Source: Stratiolaelaps scimitus
Taxonomy: Eukaryota > Arthropoda > Arachnida > Mesostigmata > Laelapidae
Reading direction: 5' to 3'
Length of the DNA: 64,000 bases
NCBI GenBank assembly: GCA_019614645.1
Contig: JABWDB010000002.1
Location: forward strand, 17,459,501 to 17,523,500
A program made the position numbers and the translations under genes. Each line of letters begins with the position of its first letter. Within the stretch, counting starts at the first letter, position 1. Below the pieces are notes generated by a model. It was not told where the DNA came from. It searched no databases and worked only from the letters and a program-made list of their open reading frames with translations. Below, one piece after another: positions 34,760 through 46,683 of the stretch.

Positions 34760-35243
34760 ACATCCGTGTAATTATATAGACTAAATAGCAGCAAGGAACC
34801 ATTTGTTTAAAGAACAATCCCTTGAATACTAGCCACCAAAATCTATGTATTAAACATTTAGAGGTACGTATTTCAACTTGCGGATGGACTTTTTACAAAT
34901 CTGGCAGTAATGCAACCGTTGATATCTGTGCGGATAACAGGGCAACAACACGATCTCATTCGTGTTCTAGATCGAGGGAGGTCGCATTTAGAGTATAAGA
35001 AACGATAGAGGATAAATTGCTGGTTTCTGGCAGATGACATTATTTAATGACAAGCACCATGATTTCATCAACCTTCTTCAGCTTGATCATGCCAACATCG
35101 GCAAGTTTAATATTATATACGGAAGACCAACATCTCTTATTCTGTTGCAGACTCAGATATCCTGTCGGCCCATTTTGGTTGTGCCACAGATTCATTTTTC
35201 TTATAGCTGACCCTCGACTCGCTTTCCATGGATCGCCTGCTCC

Positions 35244-35340
35244 CATTAAGGTTGTCGACGAGTCGAGCCCGGTGTGCGCCTTGCAACCGGAGGAAACCCA
35301 TAGATGCACGGGTTCGATCCCTGCCGCTACACATTTGCGT
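35244..35340 (+). repeat. Possible further SINE/tRNA-like fragment
   Basis: Contains GGGTTCGATCCCTGCC followed by ACACAT, resembling the B-box/T-arm and junction of the SINE at 34612. The upstream half does not match clearly. Confidence 0.35.
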
Positions 35341-35419
35341 TAAGGGGCTCTCCTATGTAGCAATACCGAAAGCGGTTGTGCCGTGGACCTTAAATGTTGG
35401 CTGAGAATCTGCCCGGAAA

Positions 35420-35944
35420 ATTTACTTAGTTTGTCGTACAGACATGTCGCCGTACGCACCGAGCGAGCGAGAGGGGAATTGGTTCATTGTCGTCGCTTGG
35501 TCGAACACGGCTTGTGCCATCTCAAATCGAACAATGCACAGTAGTAGGACTCTTATTCTTGCAGCTGTCATTGCGGTACGCGTCACACTGTCGTTGTTGA
35601 TATTTGCTACTATTGTGCTAAGCCGCTCACCTTGCCTACCTTTGCGAAGGCGACCTTTATACGGATGATGCGCCGACCCCGTAGAGGACCTTTTCCACAT
35701 AGTGCACTCTCTAGATGTACGGGGACCGCCAGGAGCCAAACGAGCCCGAGAACTTCGTGTTCATTCGATGGGGACGCCTTTACTTTGCTCTCTACCAACA
35801 GCGCTCGGCGAAGCCTCGCTCCATTCATCTTCAGCCCATCATGAACGGGAAAGGCGGCCACCTTGTCCTGGGTTAAGCAGAAGTAGCAGTACAGAGGAGC
35901 TTGTACGTATTATAGTACCCAGGTCGTCATCAGCATCGCCGTAA
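35420..35944. other. GC-rich segment open in many frames
   Basis: At least three plus-strand and two minus-strand frames are open. A plus ATG at 35535 begins MHSSRTLILAAVIAVRVTLSLL, which looks like a signal anchor, but no frame can be chosen and no domain is seen. Confidence 0.2.
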
Positions 35945-38900
35945 CGTCGTCGCTCGTTTCGCCTGCGCAGACCTTCGGAGACCGAGACTCTCTACGAGCA
36001 CCATTTAGTGTTTACAAAGGAGCGAGCAGTAGAGTACAGCACGACCCCCGTATCGTACGCCCTTTGTTCCTGGCCGTGCGCAAGTGTTCATCCTGTGCAA
36101 GCCCGAGCCCGTTTGCCGGCCGGCCGGCCAGCCAGCCATTAACTGTGGTTGCGTCATCACGATTGTACGAGTAGGAACAGTCAGGTTGAGTCGGCTGGCA
36201 GGCCTCTGTCGCACATCGGCTTTTAATCGCGGTCGTAGAGACGCGATTTTGCTACAACATCTACACAACCCGGGGGAAACTTGAGCATAACGCTTAACGA
36301 GGTAAAAGTAGCACTTAACGCAAGACTGTAGTGGTGACTGAAATCTGTTTGACTCGAAAAGTATGTTGGTTTGCAACAACAAACAAATTATTCACAGGAC
36401 GCCTCGTTTCTAGCTGTTTGTTCGTCTCACAGCGAATTTTTGTACAATAGAAATTTTATCTGTAATATGATTGAAGTGAATAATCTGCAGTTAACAGCAT
36501 AGTGGATACGTTCGGCCTTATGCAAACAATCAATTTATTTTTACTCAAACCGATAACACAATGCTGTTGAGCATCTGACCCGCAGAAATTAAAATTGATG
36601 GAATGAAGGAATTGTTTTCTTATTCAATATCTTATATTTCAAAACAATGATCATACATCAATCAGGAGCCGTTTGGTTTCTAAGGGTAATTTGCACGCAC
36701 AAGTTTGCTACACTTGACAAGACATACAGCATTAAAGAGCGATCCTTTCGCGTAAAGAAGAAGGGCGTCCTTCCGGCTCGTGCATAGAATTTTTAGGGAC
36801 AGGACCTACATTGGAGCGGCATGAACGAAGCAAATAAGACGCACTCGTTCCTGGTTTAGGTAGATGCGATTTTCCGATGTGGAGGACGTGCTTGGCCTAC
36901 GTAATCATCGGATGTTTGGATAACAGCCAACTATTCTCGTCAAACGTGTTTTGCTTTTTACCGAATTTGCACGAAGATGAACGTTTGTAGACGTTTCCAT
37001 CTTGGGGAGACCTTCACGAGTAGGAGTTATCAAATGTTGGCTTGTCTCAGGCCACCAGAATGCTAGCCATCCTCTGCATCGAGCGAGGTGAAAAAAGCTG
37101 TAAGGCGGGTGAGCTAGCGATACGGTTCGTCGGCTATAGCTTTTCATACAAACCGTGTTGATTGTAGCACATTCACCATATAGAAAGATTTGTGTCGTGA
37201 AGTAGACCACTTAGGGGTCAGTATGCGGTCTCAACAAGTAACTTATCACGCAAACGTGAGATCGCTAGCGTACGATATAAGCAGTGAGCTGCATAACCAT
37301 TAGTCTAGCCAGAGCCGAAGTAATCGTTCATTAGCAGGTTCGCATTCCGCTTATGGCTCATGCTAGCTGAATGCGTATTTAGTCTATGTACTCTTGAATA
37401 CGATTTTCATCCTCATTTGATAATCATTTCTCACCAGTATCCTTGATCTATTCCTTTATATAGATTATATGCAAAATACATTGTGCATACTAGAATTCAC
37501 GACGAACGTCTTCGTCTGGTACTGTGCGCCTCTCACCCACCAAAAACCCCACACCGGCTCGCATCTCCTCGTGTAGCACTTCAACACGTCTGCTCTAATT
37601 TGTGTTAAGTAACCGAGTTACTTAATACGTCAATGTCTATCATGCCGACAATAATGTCGCACCGATGGCAATCTCTCCCAGCACTTGCTTCAACTCCTCT
37701 CGCTGCACGAGTCACTGTGCCACTGCTGAACGCCACAGTGGAAAAACTATCTCGTCGCCGTGCGACGTCTCCTACCTCTTTAATCTATGCGCATACGTGC
37801 TTGGAAGCGATTACGCGCGGCCAACTTGCGAACCAGAGGGGAAGGGTGCAGGCTGATGTCGATTTCTAAACGCGTTCCCTATACTCATTCGAGTCTACGC
37901 AAACTGCGCAAAATCGATTTATCTACGTCCATCGTTGCTAGCGCACGCCACTTAGCGCCGAACGAGGGACTCGGGAAACGTTTCGTACTACGACTACTCA
38001 TGGACTTCGAAGTCCAGGCAGCTGCTGTCCCGCTGCGGACAGACACGAGCTAAGGAAAGCCAATGGAGAAGATGGGGTGCCGATCCGCCACTGCACGAGA
38101 CGATCTCGACGATCCTCAATGTGTTTCCAACGCGATACGCATTCCCGACCAATCTATTTTGCAGCAACTTGGCATCTCACTAGGCGAGTAACCTCTCGAG
38201 GTGATGCGGTAGATTCCCCTGATCGGCATTGCGTACGAATAGGATCGTTGGAGAGATGGAGTGCTTCCCATCGCCTATGGACCCTTTGAACTCGTCCAGG
38301 AGGCCTTGCAAGCCTTGTAGCGCTGTTCAGAGCGGAGTTAGATTAAGTATACTTGATAAAGATAGTGCGAACATTGTAATGGTCGATAGCTATCAATGCC
38401 TCTTCCCAAAGGCTGCATTCGAATACGAATGATATTGAATAAGGGAACACAAAAAATATCTGCTTAAAAATCAATAAGAAGCCCAGGGAAGGTCTTTATA
38501 CATTTTTGTTTGTATTCCTTATGCGTACGATTCATGGCTTATTTCATTCAACAAAAGGAAAGAAAACCAATACATTTTGTATGTTCTTCTCGTTTTTTGT
38601 CTATATTACTCCCGTGAGCTAATTCTGCTATGCGATTCAATATACTAAAATATCTAGGGCCAAATATATATGTTTCATATATATATTATTCTAGCTGACC
38701 TCAACGAAACAGAGGTTTGCCTGTTCAAGTCAAAATGGTCATATGAGAGAATTACGTTCATACTGATAGAGTTAATTGCTAGGGTCATTGCCATTATTCT
38801 TAAAACGCCTTTTGCCGCGTCGGTACAATCGGCTTGTGCACACCGAATGTTGCAATAAGTAGCGTGTATATATAAAATTTGCATTTGCTGAACTTCGCGA

Positions 38901-39217
38901 ATTGCCATTAACAATTACGAAATCACAATTTCGACAGATATTCGTCTATGACAGCCGGGCTAGGGTTGCGCCGACACCCAGCGAGGAACTGACGCACGCC
39001 AACTCTTCCAGACACATTTCGTATAAACACTCGAAAAATAGAGACTTCTAAAGAGGGCATTTCAAGGTAGCTCTGATCTAAGAGTAATCGACTGAGTTTT
39101 AGTTCGAACTGAAAGACTCATTCTGTATTTCACCCTCCACGTAAATCTTCCGGGGTAGCATTGGTGTTGAGGAATTATGAACGATTTGGAGTACATGTCT
39201 CTCTTCCTGCTGTCATC
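35945..39217. other. Gene-free stretch
   Basis: No supported gene. It contains a short GGCC-rich motif at about 36117-36135 and scattered (TA)n runs near 38670. Confidence 0.4.
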
Positions 39218-40784
39218 TTATCCTGTTTTCGTCATGCTGAGGGCCGTCATCAAGCACTTTCCAAAGGTCACGTATTTGTCCTCGCCGAGAGCTTCCTTCA
39301 TCTCCTTTTCAACCTGCTTTGCCTGCAATTGTTGTCAAGGTATCCAGCAAAAATATAAAGATTTCACTTAACTTTTGTCTAAGTTAGGTTCTGACACGTT
39401 GTTCCACCCTGATGCGCACGTTTTGGACTTGCAACGGTAGTGTAGGAGAGAGCGCACTACGTAGATCCTGATATTCTCAAGAATTGCCCACCGATCTAAG
39501 CCGAGCGATCGTAGCAAGTGATTCAATTTTAGATACTACTCTATACGCTTGAGAGGCATTCGTGAGCCTTCTAGTTCGAACCTGGAGAACCACGACGAAT
39601 CTGTTCGGCTCTCATTGTCTGAAATATAAATAGATAAACACCATCGAGCCTAGTCGGGTGGCTGGTCAAAGTCATTCATGAATGTATAATTCTGCGATTG
39701 AATGCTTTGCACAATAAATACTATAGAAATAATGGACTCTACCTTAGTGTCCATTAGCTGTCTTTGTTTGTCAGGCGTAGCTTCCTTTAGTTCCTTGAGT
39801 TCCGCTTCGGTAGCTCTATTACGAGTCTCGATATCCTTTACCGCCTGCTTTTGTTCTCCAGAGAATTTCGCCTAGGAATAGTTGTTGAATGTAACCTTAG
39901 TAAATTCCCCCTTCTCACGGTTGGACGCTTAAGCATACATCGTGTAAAAAAGTTGCATTGATCTAATTAGCACGTTTCACTAAATCAGACTAACAAACAC
40001 AACAAACACAACAAACCAACGTGGGTCGAGCAAAATACGGCGCGCGGTGAGCTGACACTAAACACTTTGAAACAATCGAATTAACCTAATTTTCTCAATC
40101 GAAAAGGTTTTGTATGATAAAGAAAAAACTTCGAGGTCGAAACCCTGGACAGAGTAATGCAATGAGGACTGCCCATGTCGAAACTTAAGAGGAAGATTTG
40201 AAACTCGTTTGAAAAACTTGTTTTTGAACACCCCGCCCCCATCGATAAGAGAGTTTATTCAAGGTAACTAAATAAGGGGGCAAATCGATGACACAAGGAA
40301 AGGCTTGAACAGCCTGCAATATGGAAAAATGCTTAAAATATATAATTTATAACATAACATTTTGCGTATTTGATTATTCTTACTTTCCGCTCAGGTAATG
40401 AATAACTGGCTGTTTCTGGGAGACACCATATAACCCACTGGCTAAAGCTACCTGAGTTAAGTTCATAGGGTGTGCTGAGCCTTTAAGTCGCCAGGGATTC
40501 GAACAGCAAAAGTTCTCGTCAGCCTCGTGACGAAACCGTAACCATTAGGAGTCGGTTCCGAATCTATGGCTTATTAAAAAGTTTGCCACACTGAAGGCTA
40601 ACAGAATACATCAAGCACGTTCTGCAAGTCAACTGCCACATGTCTGTGTACGCACCACGTCGGCACACTTTTCAGCATGCTCATCAATTTGCTTCATTTT
40701 GTCATCCTCAGCCGAAACTGCCGTTGTCATAAGGCACAACGTAATCACCATGATGGCGCACATCAAGTTCAATAGGACCTTCAT
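39218..40784 (-). CDS. Small secreted, charged, helical protein of unknown family
   Basis: Three minus-strand exons: 40656-40784, 39743-39871 and 39218-39322. All junctions are phase 0 with GT-AG ends (donors GTGCGT and GTAGAG; acceptors ttcctag and ttgcag). The product is 120 residues. Residues 1-25 form a strong signal peptide (MKVLLNLMCAIMVITLCLMTTAVSA), which is why I start at 40784 and not at the in-frame ATG at 40820. The mature 95 residues are rich in Lys, Glu, Asp and Gln with heptad-like spacing (RATEAELKELKEATPDKQR), suggesting helices or a short coiled coil. Only two mature cysteines occur, Cys40 and Cys109, one near each end, and they could form a single disulfide. Exons 1 and 2 each contribute exactly 43 codons. 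It is not an OBP, lipocalin, microplusin or Kunitz type by cysteine pattern. A secreted role (saliva, haemolymph or gut) is likely; the function is unknown. Confidence 0.8.
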
Positions 40785-42158
40785 GCTTATGCCTGGATAA
40801 GCCGCTACGCTTGTCGTCACGACGTCAATCTCGCTACGTATTAGGCCTGAGTAGTTGCGGTCTTGCGATCTTGTTTAATTCCAAACGTCCAATTTCAGCG
40901 ACCACGTTCTCGGCGACTCTCGGTCGAGAGGTCAAATCGATAACCCGATCCACCATAGAACAAGGGTAGCAAATGCTGACTCGCTTCTCCCGTTTTTCTC
41001 AAACCTCAACAATAGTTCCAGTCACGCAGAATGGGTACAATAGCCGTTTATTCCTTTTTATGTGTTGGTCGGCCTGACCCCTCTCCACTATTCCTTCCTA
41101 ACCGCCTATAAGCGATTAGCCGAAGGCACATACGCTTCTGGCAAGCCCTCTAAACGAATCACCCACCAAGTCGTCGATATAGGGCGGATGGGGATGCTTT
41201 TCATGGCAACCGCATGGCAAAATGTCCAAGGAGAGGAAATACAGCGGATAGTTAGAGGTTATCGCAGCTAACCAAATCATGAGCGGTTGCCCATCTCGAC
41301 TCAAAGTACCCGACTTCAACATATATATATATATATATATAAATATAACAACGACAAGTATATAACAACGTCACACCGCCAACAAGAACGCGGCTTCAGA
41401 TGAACAAATCGCATCGGGCAGCCGCCTGCGTCGGTGAGCAACGCCGCGACGAGCACGGGTTAAGTGGGAGCAAACAGATCTTACTCGGTCGTCCCACAGA
41501 TGAATTGAAATCGAGCACAAAAAAAGGCCACTTTCACCACCGCTATTCACTGAAATTGACGACTACGCATCCGATCGACAGAATGCATTCGACAGAGCCA
41601 GACCGGTCATGGTATCGCTGTTGATCGACGGTGAATTGCTCGAACTTTCACGAGGTGAGAGGCGATGAGCTATTAACAATGCGCGAGGCTGGGGGTGATT
41701 ACAAAGGTGCAAAAATAGAACGGGCGCGTGCGCGAGAGAGAGAGAGAGAAGGAGAGAGATCGGGAGTGTGCATTCGCCACATGAGTGATTCCGCATCAGG
41801 AAAAACGTCGAGGCGTCTCGCCTAAGAGGGATACCGAGAAATACCGGCTAAAGAGTGCAGATTCATGGGAGCGCCGCGAGCGGCCGAAGCCGGCTGTTGG
41901 CGTTTGTGAATGCCCCAGAGAGCCAGCTGCTATTATGGAACTGCTGGTGATAGCGGGCCAGGCGACACCGCAAAGCGTGCCTTTGACGCTTTGAGTGAGT
42001 TTGAAAGAGCGAAGGCCAAACGCGTGCCGCCCAAGCTTTTGTCGTCACGGGCTGTTGTTACACTACACGACTACCACTGGCCGAGCTTGAAAAATAGGCA
42101 GTACATTCAGATCGACTCTTTACTGATCCAGAAAGCGCGAGCGCATATATATATATAT
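40785..42158. other. Gene-free stretch
   Basis: No supported gene. (TA)n at 41321-41343. ATG at 41400 reads eleven codons into a consensus donor (GTC G|GTGAGC) and could be a first exon, but no partner was found. Confidence 0.35.
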
Positions 42159-42162
42159 AATG

Positions 42163-42226
42163 GTAAATGGTAAATCTTTATTGGTTTATTTAAGGAGCTG
42201 CAATTTTTCAATGCTTAAGCTCTATA
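42163..42226 (-). repeat. tRNA-derived SINE, 3' fragment
   Basis: On the minus strand it reads GAGCTTAAGCATTG ... TTGCAGCTCC ... AATAAACCAATAAA then TTTACCATTTACC, matching the 3' part of the SINE at 34612-34759. The 5' head is missing and the flanks are (TA)n. Confidence 0.65.
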
Positions 42227-43582
42227 TATATGTATATATATGTATAAATAGGGAGAAAATTACACCTGTTGATACAGAGATGTAATATTTTTATGGATGG
42301 AAGAACACACCGGATGTTGGAGGACAATGTAAAATGCTACACTAGGAGTGTCATCTACCGTGCATTTATGCTCTTGTACTATTTATTTAGTTATCTCGGA
42401 GCAAGAGAATAGGCAGATATGTCGAGCTTGTGTTTACCGTAGATTGCTTATGGGATATTTTACGATATTACAAATAGAATGATGGGAATGATATATACCT
42501 TTATTCGTGCAACTTGGCCACCAATGAGTGGTACCCCATGAGTGTGTATAATAATAGTAATAATTAAGAAAGCTATCACATTCAGCAAAGCTTAAGGCGG
42601 ATGTAAATATAATCAAATGAGAATGCAATTAATTTCATTGTTCCCTGAGCGAGTCCCAAACTGCAAAACACTTAACCGAACCCAAACAATGGCTGCGGAT
42701 GACAACGAATCCAGTCGTGGCTCATTTAAAAACAAACAACAAGCTAGAAATATCGACCTACCCATTTTCGGGTTAAGGTGTAATGGAAAATACGTACGAT
42801 ATTAAAAATGCATAAAACGAAGACAGGCCTCCTCCTTGAAGAGAAATAATTTCATTACTGCTATATCTCTCTGTCCACCGACCTCATCAATGTCACCGAA
42901 GCGATAGCTATACATTCTGACGTTCCTTTCTGTGAAAAAAAATGCGTACGAGCTGAGTGCGCCCACGTAGACGTGTGTAAGTAGGTTGTCCCATCCATTT
43001 TTCGAAATGAATCAGATCAGAGGTAGACGTGGTGGACGACAGTCAAACCTAACCTTGGCCTCGCCCAGATTAGACCTGCCGTCTCCTGAGTAGATTTTTC
43101 ATCCAACCGCCACCAGGATAAAAATCCGATCTAGTGCGTAACGCAAAGCGAGCTCCACATAGCTTCACATACGACGAGGCTGGCTATCATCATGCGGCCA
43201 TCACGACGTCCTCGCGATCTCAAGGGTACCAGAACCTCCGAAGAATATCACCTCTGACGCCCGTCTTCCCGGGATTCTCCCCTACTGTATAGGTTTCATG
43301 GTGACTACGGTAGGCATATAATATACGACTATGGGAGTGTGAACGCCAACGCAAACGGGCTCAGGCTGTAGACGAGAGCTAACATTCATTGTTGTCTGTC
43401 CGGAGCGAAATGACCATGGTCCAAGTTCGGTGGCGAGCGCCATGCGGACAAGTAAATGTCGCCGAGTGTCACATGCTGCTGACCTGCTCGAAAAATCGAA
43501 ATCGCGTTGGAGTCGCGTGGCAATGAAATGACCTCGTATAACAGCACACACATTAGTCGACGCTGACGAATCCGAACGACAG

Positions 43583-43589
43583 CTATAAG
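43583..43589 (+). promoter_or_regulatory. TATA box of the 43.7-kb gene
   Basis: TATAAGC about 85 bases before the ATG at 43673. A short upstream frame starting at 43614 ends in a TGA that overlaps this ATG. Confidence 0.35.
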
Positions 43590-43672
43590 CAAACATTAAT
43601 GGGAGCTTGCACGATGTTTCCAGGTTGGCTGTACACGACAGCTATTCAACAACTGGCAGCGTTGGCGAGATT

Positions 43673-44782
43673 ATGAGACCCCGGTGAGTGGGGATTTCAC
43701 GAACAGAAGTGAATGGTTCTCGCTCCAGGTAGCTAGAAGATCGTCACAGCAAAACTGTTATGAAGCGGACGCTGTTCACAACAACGCATTGCCACCTTGT
43801 CACCAGTCAAAACATCAGTGCGCAATTAGTCAAGTAACGATAAGCGCCTTGCTAACAACTTCTTGTTTGAATGAGGAGCTCGTGGGGAATACTCGACGCG
43901 TGTCGAAACGTCCAGACACGACTCTCATATGTCCCAGCCGGTGACTGAACGACCGCAAGAAAAGCAAACACCCCCGCTTGTCCGATGGCCACCACGACTG
44001 CTCCCGTCTCTCTCCTCATTTTTTGTGTACGCTGAGTTTGTGTACGCTGAGTTCAGCTGAACGGAACCAAATGATATTAGTAACATGCAACGTTAGTTGT
44101 ACTATGTAGTACCATGTATAGGTGTCAACCCATCGAGCCCCAATCAATATACGTATTAGTAGCATGTTGTCCTTCGATAAACGGAATCGTTCACGGAATC
44201 CTTCAAATCCACATTGATCTCCCACGAAAGTGATTTCCTGTAGTCGATGTCTGGACACGTGACACACAAGCTGTTGAAGTCGGTTAACGTTCGCTTCAGC
44301 TAGCAAGTCAACTTAATAAATATACTGCAAAACATTGACTCAACCTCGAAAGCAGCCTCGCATATTTTTTTCTCTCGCCAATATTGGTCGACCTTTCCCT
44401 CTCTAAGCTCACTGTGCCACTGGTATTTGTTTGGCTATGGCTGGCTGGCTGGCTGAACGATACCCTTGCGTTACCAGTGGCAGTCCCGCTTCTGAAAGGA
44501 CGAAGGAATAGCGAGGAATATACCTTCGACCTCAGTCTTGATGATTGTAAACGGCCCAACGCAACGGCGCGGGCCACCGGTTGTGAGAAACCAACTTCAG
44601 CGGCGAACGTACAGCGCGACCCTATTGCCTGTGTACCCACTGCAGCGTTAGCATGCTCAGTGAATGTCGACTCTAGCAGATACGCCGACCCCGAAGAGCG
44701 AAGAATAGAAGCTCGAATTTACTCTCGTCTCCAGCCGTACCAAACGGAACAGGTCGCTGGCGACGCAGAAGTGTGGACGTAG
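43673..44782 (+). CDS. Probable small secreted protein with KGRR processing site
   Basis: The main exon is open from about 44356 to TAG at 44780-44782. A first exon 43673-43683 (ATG AGA CCC CG) ends at the consensus donor GTGAGT and joins in phase to 44356, giving 145 residues. An alternative acceptor with a better pyrimidine tract (ctctctaag, exon from 44408) needs a different first exon. Either way the protein begins with a very hydrophobic segment (LTVPLVFVWLWLAGWL) that can act as a signal peptide, followed by LPVAVPLLKGRRNSEEY. Lys-Gly-Arg-Arg is the form of a prohormone cleavage and amidation site. The mature part has four cysteines (DDC, TGC, IAC, LAC contexts), an NAT N-glycosylation sequon and an acidic tail. 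No family is recognised. AATAAA follows 200 bases after the stop. It may be a peptide precursor or another small secreted protein. Confidence 0.45.
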
Positions 44783-44981
44783 GCAACTGCGACTGCAATA
44801 TTCTGCAAAACAGGATATACTGCACTGTTTATACCCCGTACATAGCTTGCTCCCTGCGCCCCGTCAAGTCTTTGACACCTATGCTTTCCTCAGACGGAAC
44901 ACACCACAGTATCTCTATTTATATTCGGAGGGTGGGCGCCGCAACGACGGAACGATGTCAAAGGGCAGCATTCATTCCTTC

Positions 44982-44987
44982 AATAAA
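44982..44987 (+). terminator. Poly(A) signal of the 43.7-kb gene
   Basis: AATAAA 200 bases downstream of the TAG at 44780-44782. Confidence 0.4.
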
Positions 44988-45903
44988 GTATCTCCACTGT
45001 GCGTCTAGTCGTCGGGTTTGCCTTGGTATCGTCTGTCAGAGGACTTAAATGTCATATGTGCCATCCCTGTGAGGTGCTTTGGCGCCATAAATAACGATGA
45101 TGCCGACAAACCCGTGGAATGATAGCCGCGAACGAACTTGATGGCTTCACATAATCAATACCCCGTTTCTAACCAAGATGCGAGACTAGACTAGATCAGA
45201 CGGGATTGAACATATTACATCTCCTATATTGCAGTGGCTTACTCAAGTGGCTTAGCAGATTGTATAACGGTTTTAACAGATACCGTTTCATCTGGAGGGG
45301 ATTTTCGTTGACTTTTAACGAAGTCGAGTTAGCTCTGATATATCTGAGTGACCTATCGCCTGACATTCGTTTGACTGTGGCAATACTCAATTGTGTTAGT
45401 TGAAATTATTATTATTTTTACATATCATTGAGTTAACCGACCTCCTCTGTTCAACGATCTACCCTGTTACTGTTCCAAGCGTTGCCAACGAATACTGTCT
45501 CCATAGATTTTATTTTTCTTGTTCACGTGGAGAAGTTAAATTTCGTATTCGTTGACGACACAAAGCAAAGCAGTTTCTCGAGAAATCGACTGCCGCCCGA
45601 GAAGAGTCGTTGTTGTTCTGTCTTCGCGTTCGGAAAAATTCGAAGGCCTTTCTTATGCTTATACGTTCATAAATCCGATTGTCGTTGTGCTGCCTTGAGG
45701 AAGAGATCGACGTCAGTTGCATCCTTGCGTCCTTGTGAGCCATCTCTTGGCAGCAGCAGCAGCAGCAACAGCAACCACACCGCAGCTCAGCGCGGAGGCT
45801 CAAACTGTGCACGGGTGAAGGCGGTGCCCTCGCATTGGGTCGCATCGTCTTCGTCGTAGCAACTGAAGCTTAGAACTTTTAGCAAAAAAGAATAATTTCT
45901 CGC

Positions 45904-45998
45904 ATGAACGATGCTTCTGACTCTGCTACTTCTGCCGCTGCTGCTTTCAAATTGGCGACGAGAACGGAAATAATCAGCGGGAGTGTGGTAAAGATAAG
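45904..45998 (+). CDS. Candidate first coding exon, unknown gene
   Basis: ATG at 45904 opens 31 codons (MNDASDSATSAAAAFKLATR...) ending phase 2 at a consensus donor, AAG|GTGAGA. The Ala/Ser-rich start and strong donor look like a real initiating exon. I found no acceptor exon in phase nearby, so the gene body is unknown. Confidence 0.25.
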
Positions 45999-46683
45999 GT
46001 GAGAATACGACACAGGAGGGAATTGTCGTGGGATAGTCCATGCCAAGACGGTCCGTACCGTACTGGTACTACACATTACCCACTGGCACACAGGCCCACT
46101 CCTAGCGGTTACGGATACCCATACTCAGACACGTTATATATATATATATATATATATATATACAAACGCTGCCAAAGGCTATCCTCCTACTTTCCTTCAA
46201 AGAAGCTCGGTTGGAAAGCCGACGAAAAATATGGACTTAATGGTATAAATAGTCCGGCAAACCTCTGTACGAATTGTATGCTGTAACGGAATGCCTCCGA
46301 GTTCCAGTTGGATACATATATTGTCACCCTTCGCAATTTCTCAATCCCTGTCCGTTCTCTCTGTCTCTTTGTCTCATTTCCTGTGTGATTGAAATACGAT
46401 TAGTAAGGGACCACATAACCTACGGCCGGGGTTTTTTTTTCGAGCTGACCCTCAGCTGACAAGCCTGCGGCTAGCTGAACTCATCTGTCCAATAAAAATC
46501 TACACACATTTTGGATTCACGAAGCCATTTTGTGTAGGTATCTTGACATCGAAATATGACGGTCCACCGTCCTCTCTCAACGATCATGTTTCGCTCAGCA
46601 CCATTCAGTGAACCGGCGGAGGTGTGAGACACTTTCTAGCGTTCTGAGAGCTGCCAGCCATCTGCACCCCTGCTTCTGCACAC

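Noticed and set aside
35040..35130. Minus-strand helical-looking tail ending at 35040
   Set aside because: An acceptor-like site precedes it, but no upstream exon, domain or poly(A) support was found.
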